The notes: generated from the sequence alone by a model not told the origin. A stretch of 64,000 bases of DNA from Lepidostoma basale (GCA_022606425.2 JAHDVF020001020.1:62001-126000), one strand, 5' to 3'. Counted from the stretch's first letter, positions 44,086-55,315 are shown. Program-made: numbers and translations.

Positions 44086-44695
44086 ATATTTTATATTCAA
44101 GTTTGTTATTCTAAATTATATTTATGATTCATGTTTCCAAAGAAATTTGTATACATATAAGAATACGTTATGGACATATATTTGGAATGGAGTTTATGTG
44201 AGATGCCTACTATTAGAGGAAATAATAGTTAAATATGCGTTATGGTCCTAGCGCCATTTTTGCTCTAAACGCTTGAAATTCAGATGTTGCTGGGAACACA
44301 AATTACATTATGAATAAATCTTTATTTATGTTCACAGGTCCTAGAGGTCGCGCGGTGTTCCTGGAATATTTTTTAGATGTTTCGAGAATTGATGTTTTTG
44401 TCACTAGATTTAACAGATTCAATAGTTTACTTTGGTACTTTCATATTTCTTTGAATGCTTGCATGAATATTTATGTTTTCGGTAACTTGAAGATTAAGTG
44501 CTCGCTTTTCTAACTGAATTGGTAGCTAGCAATATTGGAACACGAGAAAACCAAACATTGTAAAGCTAAGAATATGTACTTTTTATGTTTCTTTTTTTAT
44601 ATACGAATACTTTGTACACACTCACATGTATTAAAAAATAAAATATTCAACGTGTTTTGGACTAACCATTGAAACCTGGCGTTCAAATTTTGCAT
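44086..44695. other. Unassigned interval
   Basis: A 67-codon frame at 44310-44513 (+) has no motif I know. No repeat was recognised. Confidence 0.3.
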
Positions 44696-45465
44696 GTTAA
44701 CTAACTAACCTAACTAACTTACTAACTAACTAGCCATCACGCCATTTTGCCGGAGGGGTGGGCAGATAGGATGGATCGCCACAATGCTCTATCCTGGCAT
44801 ACCTCTCAGGCTTCCTCTACATTCATACATCGTACCATGCACGCACGTCGATTATTCCGACTTCGAATGTGGCCGCCTTTAAGTAATTGATTAATTTGGT
44901 CATGCCATGTTTTCCTCGGTCGTCCTCGGCTTCTTTTTCCACTCACGCTGCTTGTGTACAACTTTTTAACCATTCTACTCTCATCCATTCGTTCCATATG
45001 TCCAAACCATCTCAGGGATCCTTTTTTAATTTTATTCATGATGCAGTCATCTGCCTTACATTTCTATCTTATTTCATCGTTTATCATACAACGTTTTCCC
45101 GCACATTCTTCTTAGTGATCTCATTTCTACGGTGTTTATCCTGCCTTAATCCTTCTTTTTCCAGCTCCGAGCTTCACTTCCATATGTGAGGGTTGGCACT
45201 AGAACTCAATTGTGTACTGTCATCTTTGCTTCTGTGGATATATTTACAGTAATGGCTTTGAGTGCGCCATTTATTTTATTCCCAGCACCAACCCTCCTTT
45301 CGATGTCTTTCTTAATTTTTCCGTCTCTTGTGAACATGCTTCCCAGATACGTAAATTCGGTAACTTGTTCCAATTTCTCGCCCATCGCACTTACGAGTAT
45401 ATCACAAATCGTCATACATTCTTCTTTCTCGAAAACGTTTTACGAAAAAGATTTAGACACATTCA
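44696..45465 (-). mobile_element. LINE-A copy, diverged variant (GTTA tail)
   Basis: The tail is AACTAACTAACCTAACTAAC (44699). Minus frames 45415-45206 (MTICDILVSAMGEKLEQVTE, FTYLGSMFTRDGKIKKDIER) and 45039-44806 (GSLRWFGHMERMDESRMVKK, SGKRSRGRPRKTWHDQINQL) cover most of the C terminus. The KLYTSSVSG stretch differs from the YVNDVNG of other copies, suggesting a separate subfamily. Confidence 0.85.
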
Positions 45466-45747
45466 TCACTGATCATCTGACAAATACTTCATCTAATCAT
45501 GCGGGACTTACGTTAAAAAAAAATATATATGTTTATTTGCAACCAAGGGGGACCCAGACCACATTTAAGCTTCGCTACTCTACCTCAATATCCCACAGTA
45601 CACACATAGCAATACAACAACAAAAGATAATGTACAATTTATACAAACATATGTCAGAGAAAGAATCTAAAGTAATAATGCACAGCAGGAAGCACAGGAG
45701 AGAACGAATGAGGAATACATTTTTACTCTTAAAATACATTATGAAAC
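45466..45747. other. Unassigned insert between LINE-A pieces
   Basis: Includes TTTGCAACCAAGGGGGACCC and a 3' part AAGCACAGGAGAGAACGAAT. No family recognised; part of the 45186-45758 chance frame. Confidence 0.3.
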
Positions 45748-45915
45748 TAACTACCTAATTCTCACGTCGTCTCTCCGAAGAGATAGGAAGAACGAAAGGA
45801 CCGCCACCCTGTTATTTGCTGACATACTTATTCCGATTTTTTAATATTTATATATCGTGTCGCGCATGCGCGTCGATTTTTCCGACTCTACACGTGGCCG
45901 ATATTAAATAAACAA
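45748..45915 (-). mobile_element. LINE-A 3' tip
   Basis: AACTAACTACCTAATTCTCA, TCTCTCCGAAGAGATAGGAA, GCGCGTCGATTTTTCCGACT, ACGTGGCCGATATTAAATAA. It is 5'-truncated after the HVRSR block. Confidence 0.75.
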
Positions 45916-46184
45916 GTCTTTTACTTTTTGTTTCATAATGAATATTTAATAGTTTGTGTTATTATTTAAGAATCAGTAAAGGGTATAGATTGTGTTCTAA
46001 TAGAAATATTATTTTTGTATGTGTTTTCAATATTATTTCACGGAAAAATGGGTAAATATTTTAATAAGTATACAGAAATCTTTCAGATAAATAAAATTTC
46101 TCTTCTCAAAAAACATTTTTCCAAACCTTTTGTAAAACTTATGATTTAATGTAATAAAACAATGGAAAATAATTTTTCTTCTTG

Positions 46185-46995
46185 TAGCGACCCTTATGTA
46201 TGGAAGCGAAGCATGAAACGAGTAGAAGAAGGATAAAATAATAATAAATGCAGTAGAAATGAGGTCTCCTAGACGAATGTGTGGAGAATCTGTGTATGAT
46301 AGAGGGTCGAATAAAAATATAAGAATTTAATGTGGTGCGAATGAAAGTGTTACAAACAATATAATTTACGAAACATTAAGATGGTTTGGACACATTGTAG
46401 GATGAATGAAGAAAGAATGGTAAGAAAGTATGTACCAACGATGCAAATTGAATTTGAAATAGAGGAAGCCCGAGGAAAACGTGGCACGATTAAATAAATC
46501 AAATATTGTATGTCAGCCACGTGAGGAATAGGATAAATCAACGACTGTGATATATGACACGGTGTATGAATGTTGAGGAAGGAAGATAAGTACAGTAGAA
46601 CGTTGTTTATCCAGGCTTATTGGGACTGGAGGTATTCCGGATACTGATTTTTCTTGATAATCAAAGAGGCGATAATTCTTTTAGTAAAATAAGGTGTAAA
46701 TCGATTTCATTTTTCCTCGGCTCATTTATCGATTACGTGATTACAAATTTTACTGCTAAAACAAGTATGTATGTAGAACATGTACATAAAAAGGCTTACA
46801 TTACTCTACAGTATTGAAAAACAATCAGATTTTTTTTTAACAAGATATTTTCGTCTTTTTTGCACTTTATCATCTCGGCTCTTCCGGATAATTGACGTTC
46901 CGGATAACTTCTTTTCTGTACGTCAAGAAAGAAAAGTTGAGTAGACTATTGTTTTTGCATACCCCTTTGGAGAGACGGCGTGATGGTTTGTCAGT
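46185..46995 (+). mobile_element. LINE-A copy split by a pogo-like MITE
   Basis: CGACCCTTATGTATGGAAGC, GTGTATGATAGAGGGTCGAA, GAAGCCCGAGGAAAACGTGG, up to GTTGAGGAAGGAAGATAAG (46590); it resumes CGTCAAGAAAGAAAAGTTGA (46921) and ends GAGACGGCGTGATGGTTTGT. All frames are broken. Confidence 0.85.
46593..46918. mobile_element. pogo/Tigger-like MITE, 326 bp, in LINE-A
   Basis: The ends CAGTAGAACGTTGTTTATCC and the complement of ATCCGG...TTCTTTTCTG are imperfect inverted repeats of the CAGTA..ATCCGG kind typical of pogo/Tigger elements. TA lies on both sides (46591-46592 and 46919-46920). Extra subterminal ATTCCGGATA and TTCCGGATAA copies are present. It is non-coding. Confidence 0.85.
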
Positions 46996-47514
46996 AAGTT
47001 CATAATTAACATTTATTTAGGATAACAATATACGAGTACTAAACAATTCCAATAATATATAGATAATAATTTTCTAAGAAAATTTGATATATGTTTGTAT
47101 TGAAAATAGTGTTACATAGATATATTATGTTGTAACCAAAAAACAGTACTTTAACGAATGTCCAATATTTTTCAGATGATTAATGGTTTATTCATATCTG
47201 TAGATCTCGAGTGTGAATATTGCGTACCAAAATATACAATATTTTTTCTCACACACACATTATTATTATAATCATCGGTTTTGTTTATTTGCAATAACAT
47301 TGCCAATTTTCAATGAAAACTTATTATATTTATTTAAACATTTAATAATTCAAGGAATATGTTTAAAAAAACTAAAACCAGCGAACGGACACCAAATTTT
47401 ATATTTTATACTTAATTAAGGATATAAGTATTATATTTTTATTTGTTAATTTATTAAAAAAAAAACTGGTGGATTCTAATTTATATTCTATGATGTCATA
47501 TGACATACTTCTAT
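46996..47514. other. Unassigned AT-rich interval
   Basis: No gene or repeat was recognised. Confidence 0.3.
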
Positions 47515-47625
47515 AAAACTAACTAACTAATCAGCACGTCTCCTCGAAGGGGTAGGCAGAAATAATGAATCCGACACTGTTCTCTCCTCACGTGGTCAAT
47601 ATTTAATAATTGATTGATTTTAGTG
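47515..47625 (-). mobile_element. LINE-A 3' tip with internal deletion
   Basis: AACTAACTAACTAATCAGCA, CTCGAAGGGGTAGGCAGAAA, then TCCTCACGTGGTCAATATTT. The middle (EEAREICQ codons) is deleted. Confidence 0.7.
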
Positions 47626-47732
47626 AACATTCCACAAGATTTATCATACCATTCTTACATACTTCTGAAAACTCTCTGCACTAAACACTCAATAAGGCTT
47701 ATTTTTAATTTTGTATTATATATTTGATTTGG

Positions 47733-47795
47733 ACATATATGAGGACGCCGAGGATGATAGCAGGAAGGACTATTCGAGATAGGGTGAGTGATTGT
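47733..47795 (+). mobile_element. LINE-E fragment
   Basis: ATGAGGACGCCGAGGATGAT, AGCAGGAAGGACTATTCGAG, ATAGGGTGAG match the EMRTLRMIARTIRDRV block of 16180-16240. Confidence 0.6.
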
Positions 47796-48384
47796 GAGTA
47801 TTTTTTTAAAAATTGTTTTAAATACTTGTGATGTTTGTCGCGTCTGCCACGGTGTGTGTCTGACGGTCTGTGAGCGCACCTTTAGTCTGGATAAAATATG
47901 AAACTTGGAACTGAATGTTGATACGACGTACAGCATGTTTGTATTAAAGTAAACTTAGAATACCTCGGGCGCCGTAATAATAACATTACTTTTAATATGT
48001 GAGCAACCAAAGGGGGTTCGCGTAACATCACGAGAAATTTAGTTTGTTTAATCCTCCCCTCGTTACTTCCTGTCGGGTCCGCTGTGTCTATTGAACTTCC
48101 AGGTATTGCTGGAACTTTAAACCATGGTTCGAGTATCGTTATTTATCCATTCCAGGAAATACACCAAACTCTGGGAATTCCAAAGTGACAGATAAAACGA
48201 AGGTGGGCACGTGATGTGCTGTGTATTTTATGTGTTACAATGTTCACACTACAAGCTCGCAAGCTTTTAATTATAAAACTTTCAGTTTGCAGGATAATTT
48301 CAATAATATTGAAATGTTTACTTTGAAATATTTAATGTTATAAATTGTATCATTGTTATATATACATATTTAACTAAAAAAAAA
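47796..48384. other. Unassigned interval
   Basis: The part 47830-48200 is less AT-rich with no recognised frame. Confidence 0.3.
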
Positions 48385-48530
48385 CTAACTAACCATCACG
48401 CCGTCTGCCCGAAGGGGTAGGCAAAAAGAATGAACCGCCACGCTTTTCTTTCCTAACATATTTCTCTCGATTCCTCAACATTCATACATCGTGTCATGCA
48501 CGCGCGTCGATTTCTCTGACTTCGGGGCGA
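48385..48530 (-). mobile_element. LINE-A 3' tip
   Basis: ACTAACTAACCATCACGCCG, GAAGGGGTAGGCAAAAAGAA, ATACATCGTGTCATGCACGC, GTCGATTTCTCTGACTTCGG. It stops at the RSQR codons. Confidence 0.8.
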
Positions 48531-48704
48531 ATGAAACTAGTTACTCTACTTTTTCTTTTCTTGTCTTTTTCTTTTTTTTTACATTTTAAAATTATATTTC
48601 ATCTTTAATTATTCATTATTACTAATACTACTAGTTTTCTCTTTAACTTATCAAAGTGTTACTTTATTCTTTTTATATATTTAACCTTATGTCAGTTGTT
48701 ACAT

Positions 48705-48810
48705 AATATTTGTGGTAGCATGTAATTGGCCTTGTTTTGTTGTCTCTGTGTGTTTATATTCTTATACTGTAATTGCTGTTTGTTACCCTCAACAATAAAA
48801 AATAAAAAAT
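48705..48810 (+). mobile_element. CR1/Jockey-like LINE 3' UTR
   Basis: TGTGGTAGCATGTAATTGGC, TTGTTTTGTTGTCTCTGTGT, GCTGTTTGTTACCCTCAACA and an (AATAAAA)n tail. The coding part is absent. Confidence 0.75.
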
Positions 48811-49551
48811 AAAATATTTACACCTGAAGATAGAGGTCACCTCCGTAACATAAAATAAATAAAAGTTTAATAAAAACAGCGTAGTAAATTCAATTTCAAG
48901 GTCATTACAATAGAATTACAGTGTTAACGTTCTAAACTTCAATAAAGTATTATATATTAATTTTAAAAGCGATATATTATACATAATCCATGTCATCTTA
49001 TATGTGTAATAATTCCATAAACTCAATTAACTCCTATTAATATCGAGGTGGCGATCTTTGCCCGATTCTCCTTCACAAGGCGAGGCTGGTTATTAATTCA
49101 ATATCGGATTTACTTTCGTGTTTTTGAATAAATTGAAGGAAGATAACGTCCCGAAAACGTGATTCAATGGGCAGTCCTTAATAGGTCCCTTAGTTTACCG
49201 GAGGATTATGTGAGATTAGGATTAGGATATATTTGAACTAAGGTTAGGTTTAGTCCTTAGACCTTCGTAGCTAAGCATTGCGAATGGCTGGTGAGGAATC
49301 TAAATCAAACAAATATATCTTCATCACCACACCAACTGAATATGGAGCTAGTGCTTATCTTATATATTTAACTCTACCTTTTTTTGTAAATACTGTAGGA
49401 TAAATACGTTTTCTTCTCTTTATATGTTAATAAGTATTCATATTCGAAGACAAATTTATGTAAATTCTTAACAATTTAAAGATCATTTTATTTACCAGTT
49501 TATTGTCTTAAGTATTGTTATTGTCGATTAAGTAAACATATTTTATTTAAA
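48811..49551. other. Unassigned interval
   Basis: No gene was recognised. Isolated TTAGG-like words near 49210-49260 are not an array. Confidence 0.3.
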
Positions 49552-49801
49552 TAATTAATACGAATGAAAACGTCAGTTTTCTAGAAGTTTTATTATATTT
49601 TACGGGAATGACATGTTTCGCCCTTCTAAGGCATTATCGAATGTTTCAATATTTCAAATATCAAAAACATTTGATAATACCTTAGAAGGGCGAAGCATGT
49701 CATTTCCAAAAAAATATTTTATAACTTCTAGAAAACAGACGTTTTTATTCGCATTAATTATTTAATATGGAGTTTTACATCATTGTTCGAGCAACAATAA
49801 A
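49552..49801. repeat. Palindromic ribozyme-like repeat, family C, nearly complete
   Basis: Outer arms TTAATACGAATGAAAACGTC against GACGTTTTTATTCGCATTAA; inner arms CTAGAAGTTTTATTATATTT and a degraded complement. The left minus core is GATAATGCCTTAGAAGGGCG, AAACATGTC; the right core is similar with GAAGC for GAAAC. The outer hairpin ATTGTTCGAGCAACAAT follows at 49781. This is the best guide to the family's boundaries. Confidence 0.85.
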
Positions 49802-49849
49802 TCTGTTTTCTATTTATTGAAAAAAAAAAAAAACATTCGATTTCCAAAA

Positions 49850-50190
49850 GGAAGATTGAATAACAATATTATAAACATAATTATGAAAGGATCGCTGCGT
49901 TGATTCCGACATATGAAGCGCATGGATGGGTAAGAATGGTTAAGAAAGTATACGCTAATTATGTAAATGGAGTACGAAGTAGACCGAGGAAAACATGGCA
50001 TGACCAAATTAATCAAATTTTTAATAAAATTGTAATACAGAAAATAATTAATACGTGCGTGTATAACTCGTTGTATGAATGTGGAGGAATCTAGAGAAGT
50101 GTGTCAGTATATAGTAGTATGGCGGTTCATTTTCTCTGTATACCCCTACGGAGAAAATGCGTGATGGTTTGTTGTGTTGTTGTTGTTATA
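49850..50190 (+). mobile_element. LINE-A copy (subfamily 1, GTTT/GTTGT tail)
   Basis: AACATAATTATGAAAGGATC, AAGCGCATGGATGGG, then frame pieces KVYANYVNGVRSRPRKTWHD and TRCMNVEESRE-like codons. It ends AATGCGTGATGGTTTGTTGT. Confidence 0.8.
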
Positions 50191-50284
50191 AAAGTCTTAA
50201 AAAGTCCATAATATTTGATTGAAAAAATGTGATAATTAATACATTTTGATTGTGTCTTCAAAAATGATGTCATATTTCATACTA

Positions 50285-50465
50285 AATGATAAATACGAAT
50301 TAAAACGTATATTTTTTCTAGAAATTTAATTGGAGTTAATGTGACGGATATATTTCACTATATAAGGCATTTGATAATAATTTGAAAATGCGAAACATGT
50401 CATTCAAATATACTTTAATAAAACATCTAGCAAACAAACGTTTTCATTCGTGTTGATTATTTAAT
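50285..50465. repeat. Family C ribozyme-like repeat, short palindrome
   Basis: AATACGAATTAAAACGTATA, TTCTAGAAATTTAATTGGAG and TTTCACTATATAAGGCATTT face TTGAAAATGCGAAACATGTC, AATAAAACATCTAGCAAAC and AACGTTTTCATTCGTGTTGA. Confidence 0.7.
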
Positions 50466-50544
50466 CAAAGTATGTCTGTAAAGAATCTATCAACATAACT
50501 TTCTTAATCGAACGTTAATCATTAATGTCTGTTTTCATATTATT

Positions 50545-50640
50545 TTATTATTATTTTGCAGAATTGCTTTTTAGATCATTACAGCGCGAGTCAAATCGAT
50601 GTCAAGGTTATAACTATCATATTGATTATCGTTAATACGA
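50545..50640 (-). mobile_element. SINE tail type B fragment
   Basis: TATTATTATTTTGCAGAATT, CATTACAGCGCGAGTCAAAT and CGATGTCAAGGTTATAACTA match tail B (compare 21180-21245). Head and body are missing. Confidence 0.65.
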
Positions 50641-51057
50641 TTGATTATAAAATAACTTTGTTTTTAAATTAAAAACTTATCCCCTGTACAATCTAGCTAA
50701 AAAATAATAATACTACCTTCAACTTTTCTCATCTTTCCTATTAATGTAATCTATGTATGTACTTCCTGTTATTGTTTATCGATTTTAATTTATGATGTTT
50801 CATCGTTTTTGACTCTGTACTATGTGTGATTGTTTCTTCTAATTATTGTTTTATTATTATAATTATTATTTTATTATTATAACTATTATTTTATTATTAT
50901 ATTTTCCACCTTTAATATTTTCTCCAATAAATAGTAACTAACCGTTCGTTAAAATAAAATATTTAGATACCTTATTCAACTTCAGTAAGAACTTCAAAAT
51001 TCAAATTGACTCACATAAAGATTCGAAAAATCACGAAAATTTGACATTTGATATATT
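50641..51057. other. AT-rich interval with ATTATT runs
   Basis: TTATTATTATAATTATTATT near 50850-50905 is low-complexity. Nothing else was recognised. Confidence 0.4.
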
Positions 51058-51205
51058 ATTGTAACACCTCATGATGTCAACATAGGTTAATGAAACAGCT
51101 GTCGCGTAAATAAAATACAATTGTGATACAAAAAACAAAGTTGATTGATTAACAGTTTAAAATGTTAAGGTGTCATAGTGTTTCGGCCAAAACAATGGAC
51201 TTTTT
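51058..51205 (+). repeat. Family D ribozyme-like repeat, right half
   Basis: TTGTAACACCTCATGATGTC, AACATAGGTTAATGAAACAG, CTGTCGCG (51060-51107), then AAACAAAGTTGATTGATTAA and the outer block TTTCGGCCAAAACAATGGAC at 51181. CTGATGAT reads CTCATGAT. Confidence 0.7.
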
Positions 51206-51850
51206 AATATTATTTGATTTTTATTACCAAAAACATTGTCGATATTTCGGAAAACAAGCTTCTTTGGATCAAACCAAAAAAAAAAAAAATTGTAATAAAA
51301 ATTGTATAATAATAAAATTGTAAACGCTTACCTTCTGATACCATTGAAACACTTCTTAATTCAATTGTCATCCTGAGTTTCGGCTACTGCAATTCACTGT
51401 ATGCCGGACAACCCAAGAAGCAACTGGAAAGACTGTAAAGTATAATGAAAATTGATGTAATATTTACTTTCAAAATACTTTTACACAACTGGATTTAAAT
51501 AAATCGTATTTTGTATTTTGTACAAATGTTTGTACAATCTCCAATATGAGTAGAAATGGTAGCTCAATATAATATGAGGAAAGCGGATCCGGTGTAAAAT
51601 CGAACCTAAGCCCCTAGATCACGAGCCAAGCTTTCTGTCATCACCAGGATGTCTAATATCACATTAATCATCCTGTCAAGATACCAGTACATTGATATGA
51701 TGTCTAACAAATACCATTCGCAATGACTTTATGAGTTAGCTTAGGCGTCTCAGCAGAGCCCAAATACATAACATATATTCATCGTAAACCAAAAAAATAT
51801 CCACCATGAAGTTTGAAAATGCAAAAGCTATTAGAAACTATGTTTACAAG
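51206..51850. other. Unassigned interval
   Basis: No gene or known repeat was recognised. Confidence 0.3.
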
Positions 51851-51908
51851 GGGAGGGCACGACATAGTAAATTGACTTCGAGACGGAATATTGCAGGATT
51901 GTTGTATC

Positions 51909-52520
51909 AAATCAAATCAAATCAGTTTATTTACTCAAAAGACATTATAACCAGTATAAATGTTTAAGACATCTATTGAGTACAGGTCAAATATTATATG
52001 CATACAAAATAATACCAAAAATGCATTAGTGATGGTTCGACATTAGGAAGACAAGATACTTTCTAAATTCAAGAGTATTTGTCCCCTGAACGTACCTTCA
52101 CTAATATGAAAGACGTCAATCTCCGAGAAGACCGCGTTCAGCAGACTAATTGCTCTTCCCACCGGTGTCATCAGAGGATGATTGGTTCTGGCGGCCGGTA
52201 GGTAAAACAATCTGTGCTGCCGCTGTCGGAGATAGATCTATCTGGGACAAAAATACCAACATCCTCCAGCACGGCCGAGTTCTCGAAGTATCCCCTGATT
52301 GATCTAAAGAAATGAGTTATTAGATGTCCATCTCTTCAAAGCTGTAGAGAATTGGTTCCGAGCGTTCCCAAAAAAAATGCTGTGGGATAGAGCCACGGAT
52401 AACTACCATACTCCCTCATGTAGAGATACATCAGAAATTGTTTTCTGAATCCTCTCCAGCATAACGAAATATCTCGCCTCGTGAGGACTCCATATCAAAG
52501 AACCACTTTCGAGTCTGCTC
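51909..52520 (-). mobile_element. CR1/Jockey-like LINE inserted in the TIR arm
   Basis: The minus strand, reading from 52520, encodes SRLESGSLIWSPHEARYFVM and LERIQKTISDVSLHEGVW, then in another frame ITHFFRSIRGYFENSAVLED and VGIFVPDRSISDSGS. The tail is (GATTT)n, seen as AAATCAAATCAAATCAG (51909). TGTATC lies at both edges (51903-51908, 52521-52526), a 6-bp target duplication. Confidence 0.8.
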
Positions 52521-52634
52521 TGTATCCCCTAAGAGTCGTTTACAGTCAAAGTAAGAAAGCGCAATAGTCAGTGAATTTTTAGAATAAAAAGTTTAACGTT
52601 GTTTATATATTAGAAATTTGGCCACCAGGATCCA

Positions 52635-52715
52635 AAGCTAGGTGGCTGAGCGGTTAGCTTGCCTTCTCTTGGCCGACTAGTCTTCGGTTCGAATTCGGTG
52701 TCATGAGTTTTTTTT
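52635..52715 (+). repeat. tRNA-like Pol III box pair inside long-TIR element
   Basis: Box-A-like GGTGGCTGAGCGGTTAGC (52641-52658), box-B-like GGTTCGAATTC (52686-52696) and a run of eight T at 52707-52714. It is nearly the same sequence as 14301-14225 (minus). Confidence 0.55.
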
Positions 52716-52737
52716 ATTACTGATTATATTTTACTTC

Positions 52738-53935
52738 GTACATTGACAGAGAAGTTTCTGGCCAAAAATCGCAAACTTTTCTGTGCATTTGTCGACTTAC
52801 AAAAAGCATATGATTACGTTAATAGAGAAAAGTTATGGAAAATATTGTCTGAATATGGAATAAGTACAAAACTGATCACGGCCATTAAGTCACTATACAC
52901 GGAAAGCACTGCTAGTGTCAGAGTAATGGAGATCTTACAGCCTGGTTTGATATCAATAAAGGTGTCAAACAAGGTTGCGTAATGTCCCCGTGGTTATTTA
53001 ATCTATATATGGACAATTGTATGAGAGAGCTGAAAGGGTTGGATGTAGGTGCCAAAATGAGCGGAGTGTCAGTAAGCTGTCTCTTGTATGCGGATGACGC
53101 TGTCCTACTTGCTGACAACGAGCATGAACTACAGGTCCTGGTGAATTGTATGTATGAGGTATGCATGCGAAATGATCTGATGATGAATGTTAATAAGTCC
53201 AAGGTAATGATTTTTGAAAAGGAAGAAACCACGACAGTCTGCAACATTAGCGTGAATGGTGAAAACTTGGAGCAAGTAGTTGAGTTTGTGTATTTAGGTA
53301 GTATGTTTACAAGAGATGGGAGAGTGAGAGGGATATTGAAAGAAGGGTTGGGGCAGGCAACAAAGTGAATGGTGCACTTAAAGTTGTCATCGCAAACAAA
53401 AACCTATCCAAAAAGCTAGAATGGCAGTGCACAATGGTGTTCTTCTACCGACCCTTATGTATGGAAGCGAAGCATGGAACTGGCAAAGGAAGGATGAAAG
53501 TAGAACAAATGCAGTAGAAATGAGATCTCTTAGACGAATGTGTGGATATTCTGTGTATGATAGAGTGTCGAATGAAAATATAAGAAGTGAATGCGGTGCG
53601 AATGATGGTGTCATGAACAAAATAATGAAAGGATCATTAAGATGGTTTGGACATATGGAAAGAATGAATGAAGAAAGAATGGTAAAGAAATTATATGTTA
53701 ATGATGTAAATGGTACCAGAAATAGAGGAAGACTAAGGAAAACGTGGCACGATCAAATAAATCAAATATTGAATGTCGGCCATGTGAGGAGTCAGAGAAA
53801 TCGACGCGCGTGCATGACACGATGTATGAATGTTGAGGAAGCGAGAGAAATATGTCAGGAAAGAAAGGTGTGGCAGTCCATTCTTTCTGCCTACCCCTTC
53901 GGGGAGACGGCGTGATGGTTAGTTAGTTAGTTAAT
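52738..53935 (+). pseudogene. LINE-A reverse transcriptase, longest copy (subfamily 2)
   Basis: It encodes most of the palm to the C terminus of a non-LTR reverse transcriptase in three frames. 52743-52982 has motif A (LFCAFVDLQKAYDYVNREKL) and SLYTESTASVRV. 52982-53368 has MSPWLFNLYMDNCMRELK, the catalytic SCLLYADDAVLLADNEHE and NLMMNVNKSK-like motif D, then EFVYLGSMFTRDG. 53421-53915 has LPTLMYGSEAWNWQRKDESR, LRWFGHMERMNEERMVKKLY and RRACMTRCMNVEEAREIC up to a stop at 53916. Frameshifts near 52975 and 53360 and missing endonuclease and fingers make it inactive. The 3' end is GGGGAGACGGCGTGATGG then TTAGTTAGTTAG. The YADD box is intact here. The RTE-like assignment rests on the short 3' UTR, the microsatellite tail and the C terminus. 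Confidence 0.9.
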
Positions 53936-54034
53936 ATTTTAAACTATTTACTTTGACTATCGAGGACTGTAATAATGTAACAATCTTGCAAAATAATATC
54001 TCAAAGTCAATTTCCTATATTGTGCCCTTCCCTT

Positions 54035-54611
54035 GGAGAACAAACGTAATACGAAATACGTAGTTCACACAAAGAAAAATAAAATTTAATAATAAAATTG
54101 GTTACTAATTTTGAGTAAAAGGTTTTTTCTAATAAGAGTTTATCATTAGAATTCACCCCTACTCGAGTACCGAGAGATAAGAGCAACATCCATAGGACTT
54201 CCAGTGAATCAAGTATTAGATTGCAGATAGGCTTTTCACTGAGAAGAGCGCAAGGAAGGATGCTGCTTCCTGCTTCCTTTTTCATATTAAAAACGCCTGT
54301 TTCACTACTAAAAATATTAGATGTGAAAAGGCCCGAGTTTTTATTGGAAATTTCTTTACTGCTTTCGATTTCCTTTAGCAAAACGATTTGTAAATATTTG
54401 TGTTTTATTTCGATTTTTTTCGTTACGCGCCAAAAAGAATTATTCCGCAAAAGGAAAATTTCATTTTTGCTTCAATACTAAATAAAACATGATATAATAA
54501 TTGATTTTATGTATTCGACATGTACGAAGATAGAATCTTGATGGTAATAAACAATAGGAATATTTATTTCTATCTTCATAAGACTTAAAATATAAACAAT
54601 TGTAACACAAT
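54035..54611. other. Unassigned interval
   Basis: Overlapping frames on both strands (54450-54007 -, 54221-54481 +) have no recognised domain. Confidence 0.3.
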
Positions 54612-54830
54612 TGATTATTTTTTCTCGCGACAGCTGTTTTGCTAACCGATGTTAGCATCGTCAGGTCTTACAATCAACTAAGACCTGACGATGTTACCAT
54701 CGGTAAGCGAAACAGTTGTCGCGAGAAAATATTTTATTAATTGTGATATTAATAACAAAGTGTTTTTTATTATTTTTAAACAGTTAATGATGTTGAAATA
54801 TCAAAGTATTTCCGCCAAAAACGGATTTTC
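54612..54830. repeat. Palindromic ribozyme-like repeat, family D, full palindrome
   Basis: Inverted arms run from TTGATTATTTTTTCTCGCGA (54611) to TCGCGAGAAAATATTTTATT (54719). The minus core is CTGACGAT, perfect GCTAAC-ATCG-GTTAGC, AAAACAGCTGTC (54664-54629). The plus core is CTGACGAT (54685-54692), then hairpin TTACC-ATC-GGTAA, GAAACAGTTGTC. The outer block ATTTCCGCCAAAAACGGA follows at 54807. Confidence 0.85.
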
Positions 54831-54984
54831 TAATATTTGTAGCTTAAAATATATTGAACAATAATGGTGATATAATTTTATTATTGTATTATATAGAAAA
54901 TCTACGGTAAACTGATAAATTAGAAAAATTAAACACACTAATATATTACTTGAAACATAAAGTATTTATATATTATATAACTAC

Positions 54985-55140
54985 AGTATTAAAAAAAAAA
55001 TACGAATGAAAACATCTGTTTTCTATAAAATTTAAAACATAAATGTCTTCGACGTCAAATGCCTAAAACAGAAGAAACATGTAGAGGTTTTCATTCGTAT
55101 TAATTATGTTCTATTGTTCAAGAAAAAATAAATTCAGTAC
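54985..55140. repeat. Family C ribozyme-like repeat, compact
   Basis: AATACGAATGAAAACATCTG and GGTTTTCATTCGTATTAATT bracket a shortened centre with AGAAGAAACATGTAG. The core is degraded. Confidence 0.6.
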
Positions 55141-55149
55141 TTAATTTAA

Positions 55150-55315
55150 ATACCAAATGTCGGAGACATGACGATTCGGATAAAACTACGTGCGTACATG
55201 ACACTATTTAAGAATGTTGAGAAATCGAGAAAAGTATGTCAGAAAACTATAGTTTGGCAGTTCATTCCTTCTACGTACTATTTCGGAGAGATGGCGTGAT
55301 GGTTAGTTATTTAGT
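55150..55315 (+). mobile_element. LINE-A 3' tip, old
   Basis: AAATGTCGGAGACATGACGA, TACGTGCGTACATGACACTA, AGTTTGGCAGTTCATTCCTT, GAGATGGCGTGATGGTTAGT. Many substitutions. Confidence 0.75.

Larger units (their letters stand above)
51851..54034 (+). mobile_element. Long-TIR element with tRNA-like core, copy 2 (contains two LINEs)
   Basis: The left arm CAAGGGGAGGGCACGACATA...ATATTGCAGGATTGTTGTATC (51858-51908) resumes at 52521 (TGTATCCCCTAAGAGTCGTT, TACAGTCAAAGTAAGAAAGC). The right arm is inverted at 54034-53950 (CAAGGGAAGGGCACAATATA, TTTGCAAGATTGTTACATTA, GATAGTCAAAGTAAATAG). The order is arm, tRNA-like segment, T run, LINE, arm, as at 13645-14476. No transposase is seen. Confidence 0.65.
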
